Positions 55,317 to 63,595 of a stretch of 64,000 bases of DNA are shown one piece after another. Under the pieces are notes generated by a model, which was not told the origin of the DNA, did not search any database, and saw nothing but the letters and a program-made list of their open reading frames with translations. How positions within the stretch are numbered: the first letter of the stretch is position 1; every line of letters begins with the position of its first letter. The DNA comes from Streptomyces brasiliensis (GTDB lineage: Bacteria > Actinomycetota > Actinomycetes > Streptomycetales > Streptomycetaceae), in contig NZ_BMQA01000010.1 of the NCBI RefSeq assembly GCF_014647875.1, positions 124,001 through 188,000 of the forward strand, written 5' to 3'. The position numbers were made by a program, and so were the translations under genes.

Positions 55317-55430
55317 CGTCGTCCCGATCTCCCTGGGGGAGGCGGCCCTGCGGGCTCCGAGCCGTCGGCGAACCCCGTTCCCGGGCAGGCGTGTTCGGGG
55401 CCTGGTCCCGGGGGGTGCGCCGACGGGCTC

Positions 55431-56762
55431 TCAGCCGTGCTGGGCCACGAACTCCTTGATCGTGGCGGTCATGTAGTCGAGCATTTCGTCGGTGAGTCCC
55501 GGGTAGACGCCGATCCAGAACGTGTGCTCGGTGATGACGTCGCTGTTCGTGAGGTCGCCGACGACACGGTGGGGCCGGCCGATGTAGGCGGGCTGCCGGG
55601 TGAGGTTGCCGGCGAACAGCCGCCGGGTGCCGATCCTGTGCTCCTCGAGATGGGCGACCAGTTCGGCGCGGGTGAAGCGGGCCTCGGGGTCGACGGTGAT
55701 GACGAAACCGAACCAGCTCGGGTCGGACTTCGGGGTGGGCTCCGGGAGCAACAGGCCCGGCACGCCGTCCAGTCCCTCGCGCAGCCGGCGCCAGTTGCGC
55801 CGCCGCGCCTCGATGAAGCCGTCGAGTTTGTCGAGCTGGGCGAGGCCCAGCGCGGCCTGGATGTCGGTTCCCTTCAGGTTGTAACCGACGTGCGAGAAAA
55901 TGTACTTGTGGTCGTATCCGGCGGGCAGGTCGCCCATCTGGTACTCGAACCGCTTGAAGCAGGTGTTGTTCTTGCCGGGTTCGCACCAGCAGTCCCGGCC
56001 CCAGTCGCGCAGCGACTCCACGATGCGGGCGAGGCCCAGGTCGGAAGTGAGCAGGCAGCCGCCCTCGCCCATGGTGAGGTGGTGTGCGGGATAGAAGCTG
56101 ACCGTGGTCATGTGGCCGAACGTGCCGGTGATCCGGCCGTCATAGGTGGAGCCGACCGCGTCGCAGTTGTCCTCGATGAGGTAGAGGTCGTGCTCCTCGG
56201 CGAGCTGGGCCACCTCGGCGACCTCGAAGGGGTTGCCGAGGGCGTGCGCGATGATGATCGCCCGCGTCCTGGGCCCGATCGCCCGCGCCACCCGCTCGGC
56301 CGTGGTGTTGTACGTGGCCAGGTCCACGTCCACGAAGACCGGGATGAGCCCGTTCTGCAGGATCGGGTTGACGGTGGTGGGGAAGCCCGCCGCGACGGTG
56401 ATCACCTCGTCGCCCGGCTTCAGCCGCCGGTCGCCGAGCTGGTGCGAGGTGAGGGCCGAGACGGCCAGGAGGTTCGCCGACGAACCCGAGTTGGTCAGAT
56501 GGGCCTTGCGCCGCTTCAGCCGCTTGGCGAAGGCGGACTCGAACTTCCGGGAGCTGGGTCCGGCGGCGATGCGCATGGTCAGCGCGGCCTCGACGATGGC
56601 GACCCGGTCCTGCTCGTCCAGGACCGCGCCGGACGGCCAGATCTCGGTCACGCCGGGCACGAACTCCCGGTCGGGCGCGGTGTCCCGGTGGTATCTGCGG
56701 ACCTCGTCCAGCACCAGTTCCCTGTGGTCGCCGTGGTCGCCGTTGTCGCTGGTCTGGCTCAT
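55431..56762 (-). CDS. dTDP-4-keto-2,6-dideoxyhexose 3-dehydratase (SpnQ/ColD/E1 type, PMP and [2Fe-2S])
   Basis: The 443-aa aminotransferase-fold protein has His in place of the PLP Lys (SFYPAHHLTMGEGG), the hallmark of C-3 dehydratases. The four iron-sulfur cysteines follow C-X57-C-X-C-X7-C exactly (DNCDAV, then DCWCEPGKNNTC), the E1/SpnQ spacing. It uses PMP and reduced ferredoxin or a reductase to remove the C-3 hydroxyl and create a 2,3,6-trideoxyhexose. A ferredoxin gene lies at 63.1 kb. It begins 4 nt after the upstream ketoreductase stop. Confidence 0.93.
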   Translation of the reverse strand: MSQTSDNGDHGDHRELVLDEVRRYHRDTAPDREFVPGVTEIWPSGAVLDEQDRVAIVEAALTMRIAAGPSSRKFESAFAKRLKRRKAHLTNSGSSANLLAVSALTSHQLGDRRLKPGDEVITVAAGFPTTVNPILQNGLIPVFVDVDLATYNTTAERVARAIGPRTRAIIIAHALGNPFEVAEVAQLAEEHDLYLIEDNCDAVGSTYDGRITGTFGHMTTVSFYPAHHLTMGEGGCLLTSDLGLARIVESLRDWGRDCWCEPGKNNTCFKRFEYQMGDLPAGYDHKYIFSHVGYNLKGTDIQAALGLAQLDKLDGFIEARRRNWRRLREGLDGVPGLLLPEPTPKSDPSWFGFVITVDPEARFTRAELVAHLEEHRIGTRRLFAGNLTRQPAYIGRPHRVVGDLTNSDVITEHTFWIGVYPGLTDEMLDYMTATIKEFVAQHG

Positions 56763-56766
56763 TTCG

Positions 56767-57765
56767 TCATGTCCTTCCGTTGACTGGTGCCGGCACCGCG
56801 GCCGCGAGCAGGTCGCGCAGCGAGTCGTCGAGGGTGCGGCGCGGCCGCCATCCCAGGAGCCGCAGCGCCCGTGAGACGTCGAGTTGCTGCCATGCCACGT
56901 CGGTGCGCGGGGACGGGTCGGGGACGGCCTCGACGACCGGGAGGTCCACACCGCTGAGGTCGACCATGCGGTCGATCAGCGCGTGCATCGGGACGGCCTC
57001 GCCGCGGCCGACGTTGATCACCTGGCCGCCGGCGTCCGCCTTGGGCGCGGTGGCGGCGGCGCGTACGGCGTCGACGGCGTCGTGGACGTCCACGAGGTCG
57101 CGATGGGCGCGCAGCGGCGGGAGGCTGAGCTCGCCGGGCTTCTCGCCCAGGGCCTGGACGCGGGCGGCCTCGCCGAGGTGTGCGGCGACCCGGCCGAAGA
57201 AGCTGCCGGCCGGCACCCCGGCGCCGATCACGTTGGCGAGGCGGAGGACCACGGCGTCCATGCCGTCGTCCGCCGCGGCCTTGAGGACGGTTCGCGTGCC
57301 GAGGAGTTTGGTACGTCCGTACGGTGTGACGGGTGCGGGTTCCTGCTCCTCGCGGGTGCCGGCGCCCGGCGTACCGGCGCCGTACTCGTGGATGGTGCCC
57401 AGCTGGATCAGCCGTGGCGGGTGGGGCAGTTCGGCGAGTACCCGGGTGAGGCGGACGACCAGTTCCGCGTTGCCCGCGGTCATCTCGGCCTCGTCGCCCC
57501 GCCACACCCGGCCGGCGGCGTTGACCACCGCGTCGGGCCGCAACGAGCCGAAGAGACCGGCGAGTTCGCGTGCGCCGGCCGTGAGCAGGTCCATACGGAC
57601 GTGGCACGCATCCGCCGGGCCGTCCCCCGCCGGGCTCCGGGACACCAGGTGCACCAGGGCGCCGTCGGCGTGGAAGGCCTCGCCGATACGGCGGCCCAGA
57701 TAGCCGGTGCCGCCGAGCACCACGACACGGAGTCCGGATGCCGGCCCGTTCTCAGCCGTGGTCAC
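56767..57765 (-). CDS. NAD-dependent sugar epimerase/4-ketoreductase (extended SDR)
   Basis: GTG start (VTTAENGPASGLRVVVLGG) gives 332 aa and overlaps the 4,6-dehydratase gene by 14 nt. It has GGTGYLGRRIGEAF for nucleotide binding and the YxxxK pair in VTPYGRTKLLGTRT. The C-terminal half (RAHRDLVDVHDAVDAVRAA, QVINVGRGEAVPM) is that of NDP-sugar 4-ketoreductases such as UrdZ3/LanZ3 and related EryBIV-type enzymes. It is the likely last step to an L-rhodinose- or amicetose-type sugar. Confidence 0.78.
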   Translation of the reverse strand: MTTAENGPASGLRVVVLGGTGYLGRRIGEAFHADGALVHLVSRSPAGDGPADACHVRMDLLTAGARELAGLFGSLRPDAVVNAAGRVWRGDEAEMTAGNAELVVRLTRVLAELPHPPRLIQLGTIHEYGAGTPGAGTREEQEPAPVTPYGRTKLLGTRTVLKAAADDGMDAVVLRLANVIGAGVPAGSFFGRVAAHLGEAARVQALGEKPGELSLPPLRAHRDLVDVHDAVDAVRAAATAPKADAGGQVINVGRGEAVPMHALIDRMVDLSGVDLPVVEAVPDPSPRTDVAWQQLDVSRALRLLGWRPRRTLDDSLRDLLAAAVPAPVNGRT

Positions 57766-58738
57766 GGTCGGCCCCGTACTTGACGGCCTTCCACCAGTCG
57801 GGGTGGTCGCGGTACCAGGCCACCGTGGCGGCCAGGCCCTCCTCGAACCCGATCTGCGGCACGTAGCCGAGTTCTTCACGGATCTTGGACTCGTCGATGG
57901 AGTACCGCAGGTCGTGTGCCTTGCGGTCGGCGACGTGGCGGATCATCCCCTCGCCGGATCCGGTCAGTTCGAGCAGGCGCTCGGTGATGGCCCGGTTGGT
58001 GCGCTCGTTGCCGCCGCCGATGTTGTAGATCTCGCCGGCCCGGCCGCTGTCGAGTACGAGGTGGATGCCGCGGCAGTGGTCGTCCACGTGCAGCCATTCC
58101 CGGATGTTGCGTCCGTCGCCGTACAGCGGCACCTGCCTGCCTTCGAGCAGGTTGGTGACGAACAGCGGGATGAGCTTCTCGGGGTGCTGGTACGGCCCGT
58201 AGTTGTTGGAGCAGCGCGTGATGGAGAGGTTCACTCCGTGCGTACGCCAGTAGGTACGGGCGACCAGGTCGGAACAGGCCTTGGACGCCGCGTACGGGGT
58301 GTTGGGCAGCAGCGGCCGGTCCTCGGTCCACGAACCTTCGTCGATCGAGCCGTACACCTCGTCGGTGGAGACGTGCACGACCCGCTCGACACCGCTGTCC
58401 AGCACGGCGTCGAGGAGCGTCTGGGTGCCCAGGACATTGGTGCGGAAGAACGGTCCCGCGCCCTCCAGCGAGCGGTCCACGTGGGACTCGGCGGCGAAGT
58501 GCACCACGGCGTCGTGGCCGGGCAGCAGGTCACGCAGCAGGCCCAGGTCGCAGACGTCTCCCTGGACGAACTCCAGGCGCGGGTGCGCGGCGGGCAGGTT
58601 GTCGCGGTTGCCCGCGTAGGTCAGCTTGTCCAGGGCGGTGACCCCGGCGTCCTCCCACCCCGCGTACGCGTTCGCGAGAAGGTTGCGGACGAAGTTGGAG
58701 CCGATGAAACCGGCTGCTCCGGTGACGAGGATCCTCAT
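57752..58738 (-). CDS. dTDP-glucose 4,6-dehydratase
   Basis: The 328-aa RmlB-type SDR has MRILVTGAAGFIGSNFVR, the catalytic STDEVYGSI with Thr-Asp-Glu, YAASKACSDLVAR (YxxxK) and RCSNNYGPYQHPEKLIP. It converts dTDP-glucose to dTDP-4-keto-6-deoxyglucose, the branch compound of all the sugars made here. Its ATG overlaps the stop of the thymidylyltransferase gene by 4 nt. Confidence 0.95.
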   Translation of the reverse strand: MRILVTGAAGFIGSNFVRNLLANAYAGWEDAGVTALDKLTYAGNRDNLPAAHPRLEFVQGDVCDLGLLRDLLPGHDAVVHFAAESHVDRSLEGAGPFFRTNVLGTQTLLDAVLDSGVERVVHVSTDEVYGSIDEGSWTEDRPLLPNTPYAASKACSDLVARTYWRTHGVNLSITRCSNNYGPYQHPEKLIPLFVTNLLEGRQVPLYGDGRNIREWLHVDDHCRGIHLVLDSGRAGEIYNIGGGNERTNRAITERLLELTGSGEGMIRHVADRKAHDLRYSIDESKIREELGYVPQIGFEEGLAATVAWYRDHPDWWKAVKYGADRDHG

Positions 58739-59802
58739 GCCGCGACTTCCACTCTGGTGTGGTCTCCGACGACCAGGCGGTAACGGTCCGTGCTCTGCCC
58801 GCTGGTGCCGACGGAGGCGGAGCGACCGATGACGGAACTGCGCAGGCCCTGGACGCCGGTGACCGAGGCACCGTCCAGGGCGATGGAGTACTCCAGCCGG
58901 CTTCCGGTGACGGCGCACGCGCGCCCGATGGACGTGTGCGGGCCGATGTGGCTGTCCTCCACGACCGTGCCGGCGCCGATGATCACCGGCCCCTCGATGC
59001 GGGAGCGCAGGATGCGCGCCCCCTCCTCCACGACGACCGGTCCCACCAGCACACTGGCGTCGTCGACCGCACCGTCCAGGGCCGGCCGCAGGCTCTCCAG
59101 GATGTGCTGGTTGCAGTCGAGGACGTCCTCCACGTTCCCGGTGTCCTTCCAGTAGCCCTCGTACTGGCCGGCCCTTACGTCCGCGCCCGTCGACACCAGC
59201 CACTGGATCGCGTCGGTGATCTCCAGTTCGCCGCGGGCGCTGGGCTCGATGGCCCGGACCGCCTCGTGGATGGCGGCGGTGAAGAAGTACACGCCCATCA
59301 GGGCCAGGTCGCTGCGCGGCTGCTGCGGCTTCTCCACCAGGCGCAGCACCTCGCCGCCGGGACCGAGTTCGGCGACGCCGAAGGCGCGCGGGTCCGGGAC
59401 CTTGTACACCACGACATGGGCGGCCGGACGGTGCGCCGCGAACTCCTCGGCGATACCGGCGATCCCCTCGGGCAGCATGTTGTCGCCGAGGTACATCACG
59501 AAGTCGTCGTCACGGAGGAAGTCCCGGGCGATGGCGACGGTGTGGGCGAGGCCGAGCGGAGCCTCCTGCGGGATGTAGGTCAGCCGTGCCCCGAACCGCG
59601 AGCCGTCCCCGAGCGCCTGCTGGATCTCCTGGGCGCGGTCGCCGACGATGACGCCGACCTCGGTCACCCCCAGGTCCAGGATGTTCCCGAGGACGTATTC
59701 CAGGACCGGCGTGTTCGCGATGGGGATGAGCTGTTTGGGCATGGAGTAGCTGAAGGGCCGCAGGCGGGTGCCCGATCCGCCGGCCAGCACCAGAGCCTTC
59801 AT
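58735..59802 (-). CDS. Glucose-1-phosphate thymidylyltransferase
   Basis: The 355-aa protein has the nucleotidyltransferase signature (MKALVLAGGSGTRLRPFSYS, MPKQLIPIANTPVLEYV). A long C-terminal left-handed beta-helix follows (~240-355, with VLVGPVVVEEGARILRSRIEG repeats). This long form is typical of secondary-metabolism enzymes such as StrD. It makes dTDP-glucose, the first step of the pathway. The RmlC-type epimerase gene ends 122 nt upstream. Confidence 0.95.
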   Translation of the reverse strand: MKALVLAGGSGTRLRPFSYSMPKQLIPIANTPVLEYVLGNILDLGVTEVGVIVGDRAQEIQQALGDGSRFGARLTYIPQEAPLGLAHTVAIARDFLRDDDFVMYLGDNMLPEGIAGIAEEFAAHRPAAHVVVYKVPDPRAFGVAELGPGGEVLRLVEKPQQPRSDLALMGVYFFTAAIHEAVRAIEPSARGELEITDAIQWLVSTGADVRAGQYEGYWKDTGNVEDVLDCNQHILESLRPALDGAVDDASVLVGPVVVEEGARILRSRIEGPVIIGAGTVVEDSHIGPHTSIGRACAVTGSRLEYSIALDGASVTGVQGLRSSVIGRSASVGTSGQSTDRYRLVVGDHTRVEVAA

Positions 59803-59924
59803 GGGAGGTCCTCTCGCTTCATGTGTTGATGCCTCTTCGGTCCGGTGCGCGGTTCGCGGCCGCTCGGCCGTGTCCTCCTCGCCCCGGTGCGTGGGCGGTC
59901 GGCGGCACCGGGGGTGACGCCGGG

Positions 59925-60497
59925 TCAGACGGCGGCGAAATCCGACAGCGTGCCCGCGGCCAGGGCCTCGGCCAGCGTCGGTGCCTGCGCGTCCTTGTCC
60001 GAGATAAGCGGTGTCCCGGCGCACTCCCAGGGAAGGTCCAGGTCGGGGTCGAGCGGGTTGATGTCGATCTGTGTTCCGGGGACGTACGTGGTCGAGACGA
60101 CGTAGCAGATGCAGGCGTCGTCGGTGAGCGCCAGGAATCCGTGGCCGACGCCCTCCGGCACGTACACGGACCGGCCGGAGGCGGCGTCCAGTTCGTTGAC
60201 CTGGTGCCTGCCGAAGGTGGGCGAGCCGACCCGCAGGTCGACGACGATGTCGCGCAGCGCGCCCCGGACGCAGGTGACGAACTTCGCCTGGCCCGGAGGG
60301 ACGCTCACGCTGTGGATGCCGCGCAGGGTGTGGCGCCGGGACACCGAGTAGTTGATCTGACGGGGCTGGAAGGCGATCCCGGCGGACCGCTCCAGTACGT
60401 CGGTGCGCAGCGACTCGTAGAACACGCCCCGGCTGTCGGATATGTGGTCCGGCTCGATCAGAAACGTGCCGGGGATGCCGATTTCCTCGACGCGCAC
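59925..60497 (-). CDS. dTDP-4-keto-6-deoxyhexose 3,5- or 5-epimerase (RmlC-like)
   Basis: GTG start (VRVEEIGIPGTFLIEPDHIS) with GAGG 5 nt upstream; 190 aa. It is a cupin of the RmlC family: RRHTLRGIHSVSVPPGQAKFV holds the catalytic His, VYVPEGVGHGFLAL and CYVVSTTYVPG the Tyr and metal-free core. In dideoxyhexose clusters the homologues (EryBVII, UrdZ1, LanZ1) invert C-5 and convert D- to L-sugars, supporting an L-rhodinose-type product. Confidence 0.9.
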   Translation of the reverse strand: MRVEEIGIPGTFLIEPDHISDSRGVFYESLRTDVLERSAGIAFQPRQINYSVSRRHTLRGIHSVSVPPGQAKFVTCVRGALRDIVVDLRVGSPTFGRHQVNELDAASGRSVYVPEGVGHGFLALTDDACICYVVSTTYVPGTQIDINPLDPDLDLPWECAGTPLISDKDAQAPTLAEALAAGTLSDFAAV

Positions 60498-60562
60498 GTT
60501 CGCCTCTTCTTCCTCAAGTCGACTGGCCTCGGTCCGGTACGGCGGCGGGTGGTGCCCGCAGC

Positions 60563-61849
60563 TCAGCCGCGGTGCTCCGCGGCCAGCCGCTCCAGGACCG
60601 GCACCACGTCCTTCGGTGCCGGGGCAGCCAGCATGTCCTCGTACAGGGCACGCGCGCCGAGCTGGAAGGACGGCTCCTCGAGCAGCCGTACGAGGTCCTT
60701 CTGCATGCTGTCGACGTCGATCGCGGCCGGGTCGGCGACCAGTCCCGCGCCCCGGCGGGCGACGTACCGCGCCGTGACCATCTCGTCCCACATCGGCAGC
60801 GGCACGACGAGCTGTGGCACCTTGAACGCCACGGCGGCGGCGAACGTCCCGCCGCCCCCGTGGTGGATGATCGCCGAGCTGGTGGGCAGCACCTGGTTGA
60901 GCGGGAGGTACGCGAGGGCGCGGACGTTGTCGGGGAGCGTGCCGGCCGCTTCCAGCTGCTCGCTGTTCAGCGTCGCGACCAGTTCCAGGTCGAGGCCGGA
61001 CACGGACTCGAAGAACTCCCGCATCGGGAAGCCGCTGTGCCGGCCGGCGAGCAGCCGGCGGCTCACCCCCAGGGTGAGCACGACGCGGGGCCGCTCCTGC
61101 CGGGCGTGCAGCCAGTCGGGAAGCGTGGTGGCACCGTTGTACGGGACGCGGCGGACCGGGACGTACGTCAGGTCCAGCGGGGTGCGCATCCGGGACTGGG
61201 TCAGGTCCAGGGTCCACTGGCCGGTGAGCGTCTCCTCGGTGAAGTCGAGACCGTAGCGCTCCAGCACCGGGCGCAGCCACGGCAGCCACGGGTCCTCGGT
61301 CAGGTCCGAGGACGGATCGGCGAGCTCCTGACGCGTCTTGGCGCGGACCAGGCCGACGTTGTCGGTGCCGAACAGCAGACGCGCGTGGGCGGCGCCGCAG
61401 GCGCGGGCGGCCACGGCCCCGGTCGGCGCCAGCGGGTCCCACAGCACCAGGTCCGGACGCCAGCCCTGGGCGAACTCCACCAGCGTGTCCAGGACGGGCC
61501 GGCGCCCGCCCTCCACGGCCGCGGGCGGGTAGTACGCGTTGAACATGCCCCCGAGTACGGCCCTCGCCGTGCGCCAGGCGTTCGGGTCGTCGGGGTCGAG
61601 CGCCAGGGTGGGCCGGTTGGGGCCCGCGCCGGCGATGAGGGGCGCGAGCGAGGCGGTGAGTTCCTCCTTGCCGCCCAGCGTGACGGCGGTGAGGCCGGCC
61701 GAGGTGATGTTCTCGATCACCTTCTGGTCGACCACACCTTCGGGGCTGGCCACCACGACCTCGTGGCCGGCGCTCTGCAACGCCCACGCCAGCGGGATGG
61801 CTGGATAAAGATGTGCCGATGCCGGAAAGATGGTGAAAAGAACGCGCAT
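60563..61849 (-). CDS. EryCIII/DesVII-like GT1 glycosyltransferase
   Basis: The 428-aa GT-B protein has an N-terminal catalytic His (FPASAHLYPAIPLAWALQ) and a donor site (IIHHGGGGTFAAAVAFKVPQ, then PMWDEMVTARYV), with a Gly in the second glycine position where HHGGAGT is usual. The pattern is that of antibiotic glycosyltransferases for macrolides and polyketides (EryBV, DesVII, UrdGT class); many of these need a P450-like helper, which is not seen in the window. First gene of the minus-strand sugar operon, with GGAGAGG before its ATG. Confidence 0.88.
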   Translation of the reverse strand: MRVLFTIFPASAHLYPAIPLAWALQSAGHEVVVASPEGVVDQKVIENITSAGLTAVTLGGKEELTASLAPLIAGAGPNRPTLALDPDDPNAWRTARAVLGGMFNAYYPPAAVEGGRRPVLDTLVEFAQGWRPDLVLWDPLAPTGAVAARACGAAHARLLFGTDNVGLVRAKTRQELADPSSDLTEDPWLPWLRPVLERYGLDFTEETLTGQWTLDLTQSRMRTPLDLTYVPVRRVPYNGATTLPDWLHARQERPRVVLTLGVSRRLLAGRHSGFPMREFFESVSGLDLELVATLNSEQLEAAGTLPDNVRALAYLPLNQVLPTSSAIIHHGGGGTFAAAVAFKVPQLVVPLPMWDEMVTARYVARRGAGLVADPAAIDVDSMQKDLVRLLEEPSFQLGARALYEDMLAAPAPKDVVPVLERLAAEHRG

Positions 61850-62139
61850 CGCTGACCTCTCCGAGACTGCCGGCACCATGCCGACGCGTACGGTTCGCAC
61901 GCATCCTGCGGGCGCCCTCTAAAGAGCCGCTTGTGCACCGCGGGCCGGGGGGAGGGGAGCGTTGTACCGCCACGGCCCGCTTCCACGCCTCCGGCCGAAG
62001 GTTCACCGGAAAAGATGAATCAGTTTCAACTCTTTTCCAAATGCCGGTCAGTTACAGAGTTTTGCGCTCACAGGGCTTTGAATGCCACACAATTTTTACG
62101 AGGTTGACTTACGATCTCCGCAGGATGGAGGCCGTGGAG
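61850..62139. promoter_or_regulatory. Divergent promoter region between the sugar operon and the regulator
   Basis: About 290 nt with no gene, AT-richer at 62000-62110, where TTTTGCGCT and AATTTTTACG tracts and TTGACTTACGAT occur. Promoters for the sugar operon (leftward) and for the response regulator transcript (rightward) must be here; no hexamers are certain. Confidence 0.45.
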
Positions 62140-62214
62140 ATGATGGAGAGTCCCGACCGTTCCGGCACCGTGGACGAGTCGAGCAGTGCGGACGTCCCCC
62201 GGGGAGCTCAGTGA
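62140..62214 (+). pseudogene. 24-codon remnant of a histidine kinase 5' end, coupled to the response regulator
   Basis: The frame from ATG 62140 to TGA 62214 reads MMESPDRSGTVDESSS... and matches the N-terminus of the kinase at 48.1 kb (MMDSHDRCDSADES). The DNA at 62128-62183 matches 48126-48181 at 48 of 56 positions by eye. It ends with a GTGA overlap with the regulator start, the usual coupling of a kinase gene to its regulator. It is read as a kinase gene whose body has been lost, or alternatively as a duplicated leader. Confidence 0.6.
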
Positions 62215-62819
62215 TACGGATACTGATCGCCGAGGACATGAACATGGTCCGCGGCGCCCTGGTCGCGCTGCTGAATCTCCAGGACGATCTCGACGTGGTC
62301 TGTGAGGTCGAACGCGGGGACGAGATCGTCGACATGGCGCTCAAGCACCGGCCCGATGTCGCCATCATCGACATCGACCTGCCCGGCGTCGACGGCCTGT
62401 CGGCCGCCGGCCTGCTGCGCGAACAGCTCCCCCAGTGCCGCGTCCTCATCCTCACCAGCCTCGGCCGCCCCGGCGCTCTGCGCCGGGCCCTCGAGGCCCG
62501 GGTCTCCGGCTATCTCCGCAAGGACGCCCCGTCCTCCGAACTCGCCACCGCGGTACGGCGGGTGGCGGCGGGACACCGGGCCGTAGACCCGGAACTGGCG
62601 CTGGCCGCCTGGGGAGAGTACGAGAGCCCCCTCACCGACCGGGAGACAGAGGTGCTGCGGCTAGCGGCGGAGGGGGCGGAGCCCCGGGAGATCGCCGCCA
62701 AGCTGCGCTTGTCGGCCGGGACCGTGCGCAACTACCTGACGACCGTCGTCGCCAAGCTCAACGCCCGCAACCGCGTCGACGCGATCCGCATCGCACGGGA
62801 CTCGGACTGGCTGCTTTGA
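62211..62819 (+). CDS. NarL/DesR-type response regulator
   Basis: GTG start (VIRILIAEDMNMVRGALVAL), 202 aa. The receiver domain has the acidic pocket (AED), phospho-acceptor Asp in AIIDIDLPGVDGLSAAG, Thr in ILTSLGR and Lys in GYLRKDAPSSEL. The LuxR-type helix-turn-helix follows (TDRETEVLRLAAEGAEPREIAAKLRLSAGTVRNYL). It lies next to the sugar operon on the opposite strand, preceded by a 24-codon frame resembling a kinase start. The likely partner kinase is the orphan at 48.1 kb. Confidence 0.9.
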   Translation: MIRILIAEDMNMVRGALVALLNLQDDLDVVCEVERGDEIVDMALKHRPDVAIIDIDLPGVDGLSAAGLLREQLPQCRVLILTSLGRPGALRRALEARVSGYLRKDAPSSELATAVRRVAAGHRAVDPELALAAWGEYESPLTDRETEVLRLAAEGAEPREIAAKLRLSAGTVRNYLTTVVAKLNARNRVDAIRIARDSDWLL

Positions 62820-63021
62820 CCGCGCCGGCGGGTCGCGGTCGTTCGTCACAGGCCTGACGCGTCCGCCGCTCGCCGCCGCACACCCACGCCCGGCACCTCC
62901 GCCGGTCACGGCCGGAACTCGCACGCCCGCCCGGTGTTCGCACAGTGTCACGCGACCTCGCGGACCGGCTTTGGCCGATCACAAGGAGCGCTTTCTAGGG
63001 TGCGGCGGCAGGTGGTCAGCT
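62820..63021. other. Intergenic region before the ferredoxin
   Basis: About 200 nt, GC-rich, no gene. It may hold the promoter of the ferredoxin transcript; CGGACCGGCTTTGGCCGATCAC is AT-poor and no -10 is obvious. Confidence 0.3.
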
Positions 63022-63132
63022 GTGCGGCACCACAAGCCCGTCGGCGCCTTTCCCGACGTCGAACCGCACGGCAAGGGCGATCTCGCCTCCCTTCTCACCG
63101 GCAACGACTCCTGGACCGTGGAGACCTCATGA
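63022..63132 (+). CDS. Candidate 36-aa peptide overlapping the ferredoxin start
   Basis: A GTG start (63022) opens a 36-codon frame, VRHHKPVGAFPDVEPHGK..., ending TGA with a 4-nt overlap (ATGA) with the ferredoxin ATG. An AGGTGG lies before it. The reading frame is hydrophilic with a helix-prone DLASLLTGNDSW. It may be a real coupled leader peptide, or the tail of a decayed gene. No family is recognised. Confidence 0.35.
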   Translation: MRHHKPVGAFPDVEPHGKGDLASLLTGNDSWTVETS

Positions 63133-63449
63133 CGTACGTCATCGCCCAGCCCTGCGTGGATCTCAAGGACAAGGCCTGCGTCGACGAGTGTCCCGTCGAC
63201 TGCATCTACGAAGGTCCGCGCAAGCTGTACATCAACCCCGACGAATGCGTGGACTGCGGAGCCTGTGAGCCCGTGTGCCCGGTCGAGGCGATCTTCTACG
63301 AGGACTCCCTGCCCGAAGAGTGGGCCGGCTATCTCACCGCCGAGCGGGACGTGTTCGCCGGGACCGGAGCGCCCGGCGGCGCGAGCGCGGCGGGACCGCC
63401 GGCCGAGGACCACCCGATCGTCGGAAAAGAGCCGGTCGAAGCGGTCTGA
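63129..63449 (+). CDS. fdxA: Seven-iron ferredoxin (FdxA type)
   Basis: Starting at MTYVIAQPCVDLKDKACVDE with GTGGAG 5 nt upstream gives 106 aa. It has a CxxxxxxxC-xxx-CP pattern (PCVDLKDKACVDECPVDC) for a [3Fe-4S] cluster and the second motif DCGACEPVCP for a [4Fe-4S] cluster, as in Streptomyces 7Fe ferredoxins. It could supply electrons to the C-3 dehydratase, whose family uses ferredoxin, or to a cytochrome P450 beyond the window. The C-terminal tail is Gly/Ala/Pro-rich. Confidence 0.85.
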   Translation: MTYVIAQPCVDLKDKACVDECPVDCIYEGPRKLYINPDECVDCGACEPVCPVEAIFYEDSLPEEWAGYLTAERDVFAGTGAPGGASAAGPPAEDHPIVGKEPVEAV

Positions 63450-63595
63450 ACGCCATGGGTGCGGGGGACGCCGACCCCGCACTTCAGTGCGGCTTCCCCG
63501 GTCCTTCAGCGGAGTCGGGCAACGTGCACCCCGTCAAGCGCACGTGCCCAGCAAGCGTTCCGCAGAGCCGCCGGACACCGCCGCAGAGGAATTCC

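Noticed and set aside
61933..62139. Longer 93-codon frame upstream of the response regulator
   Set aside because: The first part does not resemble any protein and lies in an AT-richer promoter-like region. Only the last 24 codons show similarity to the kinase start.
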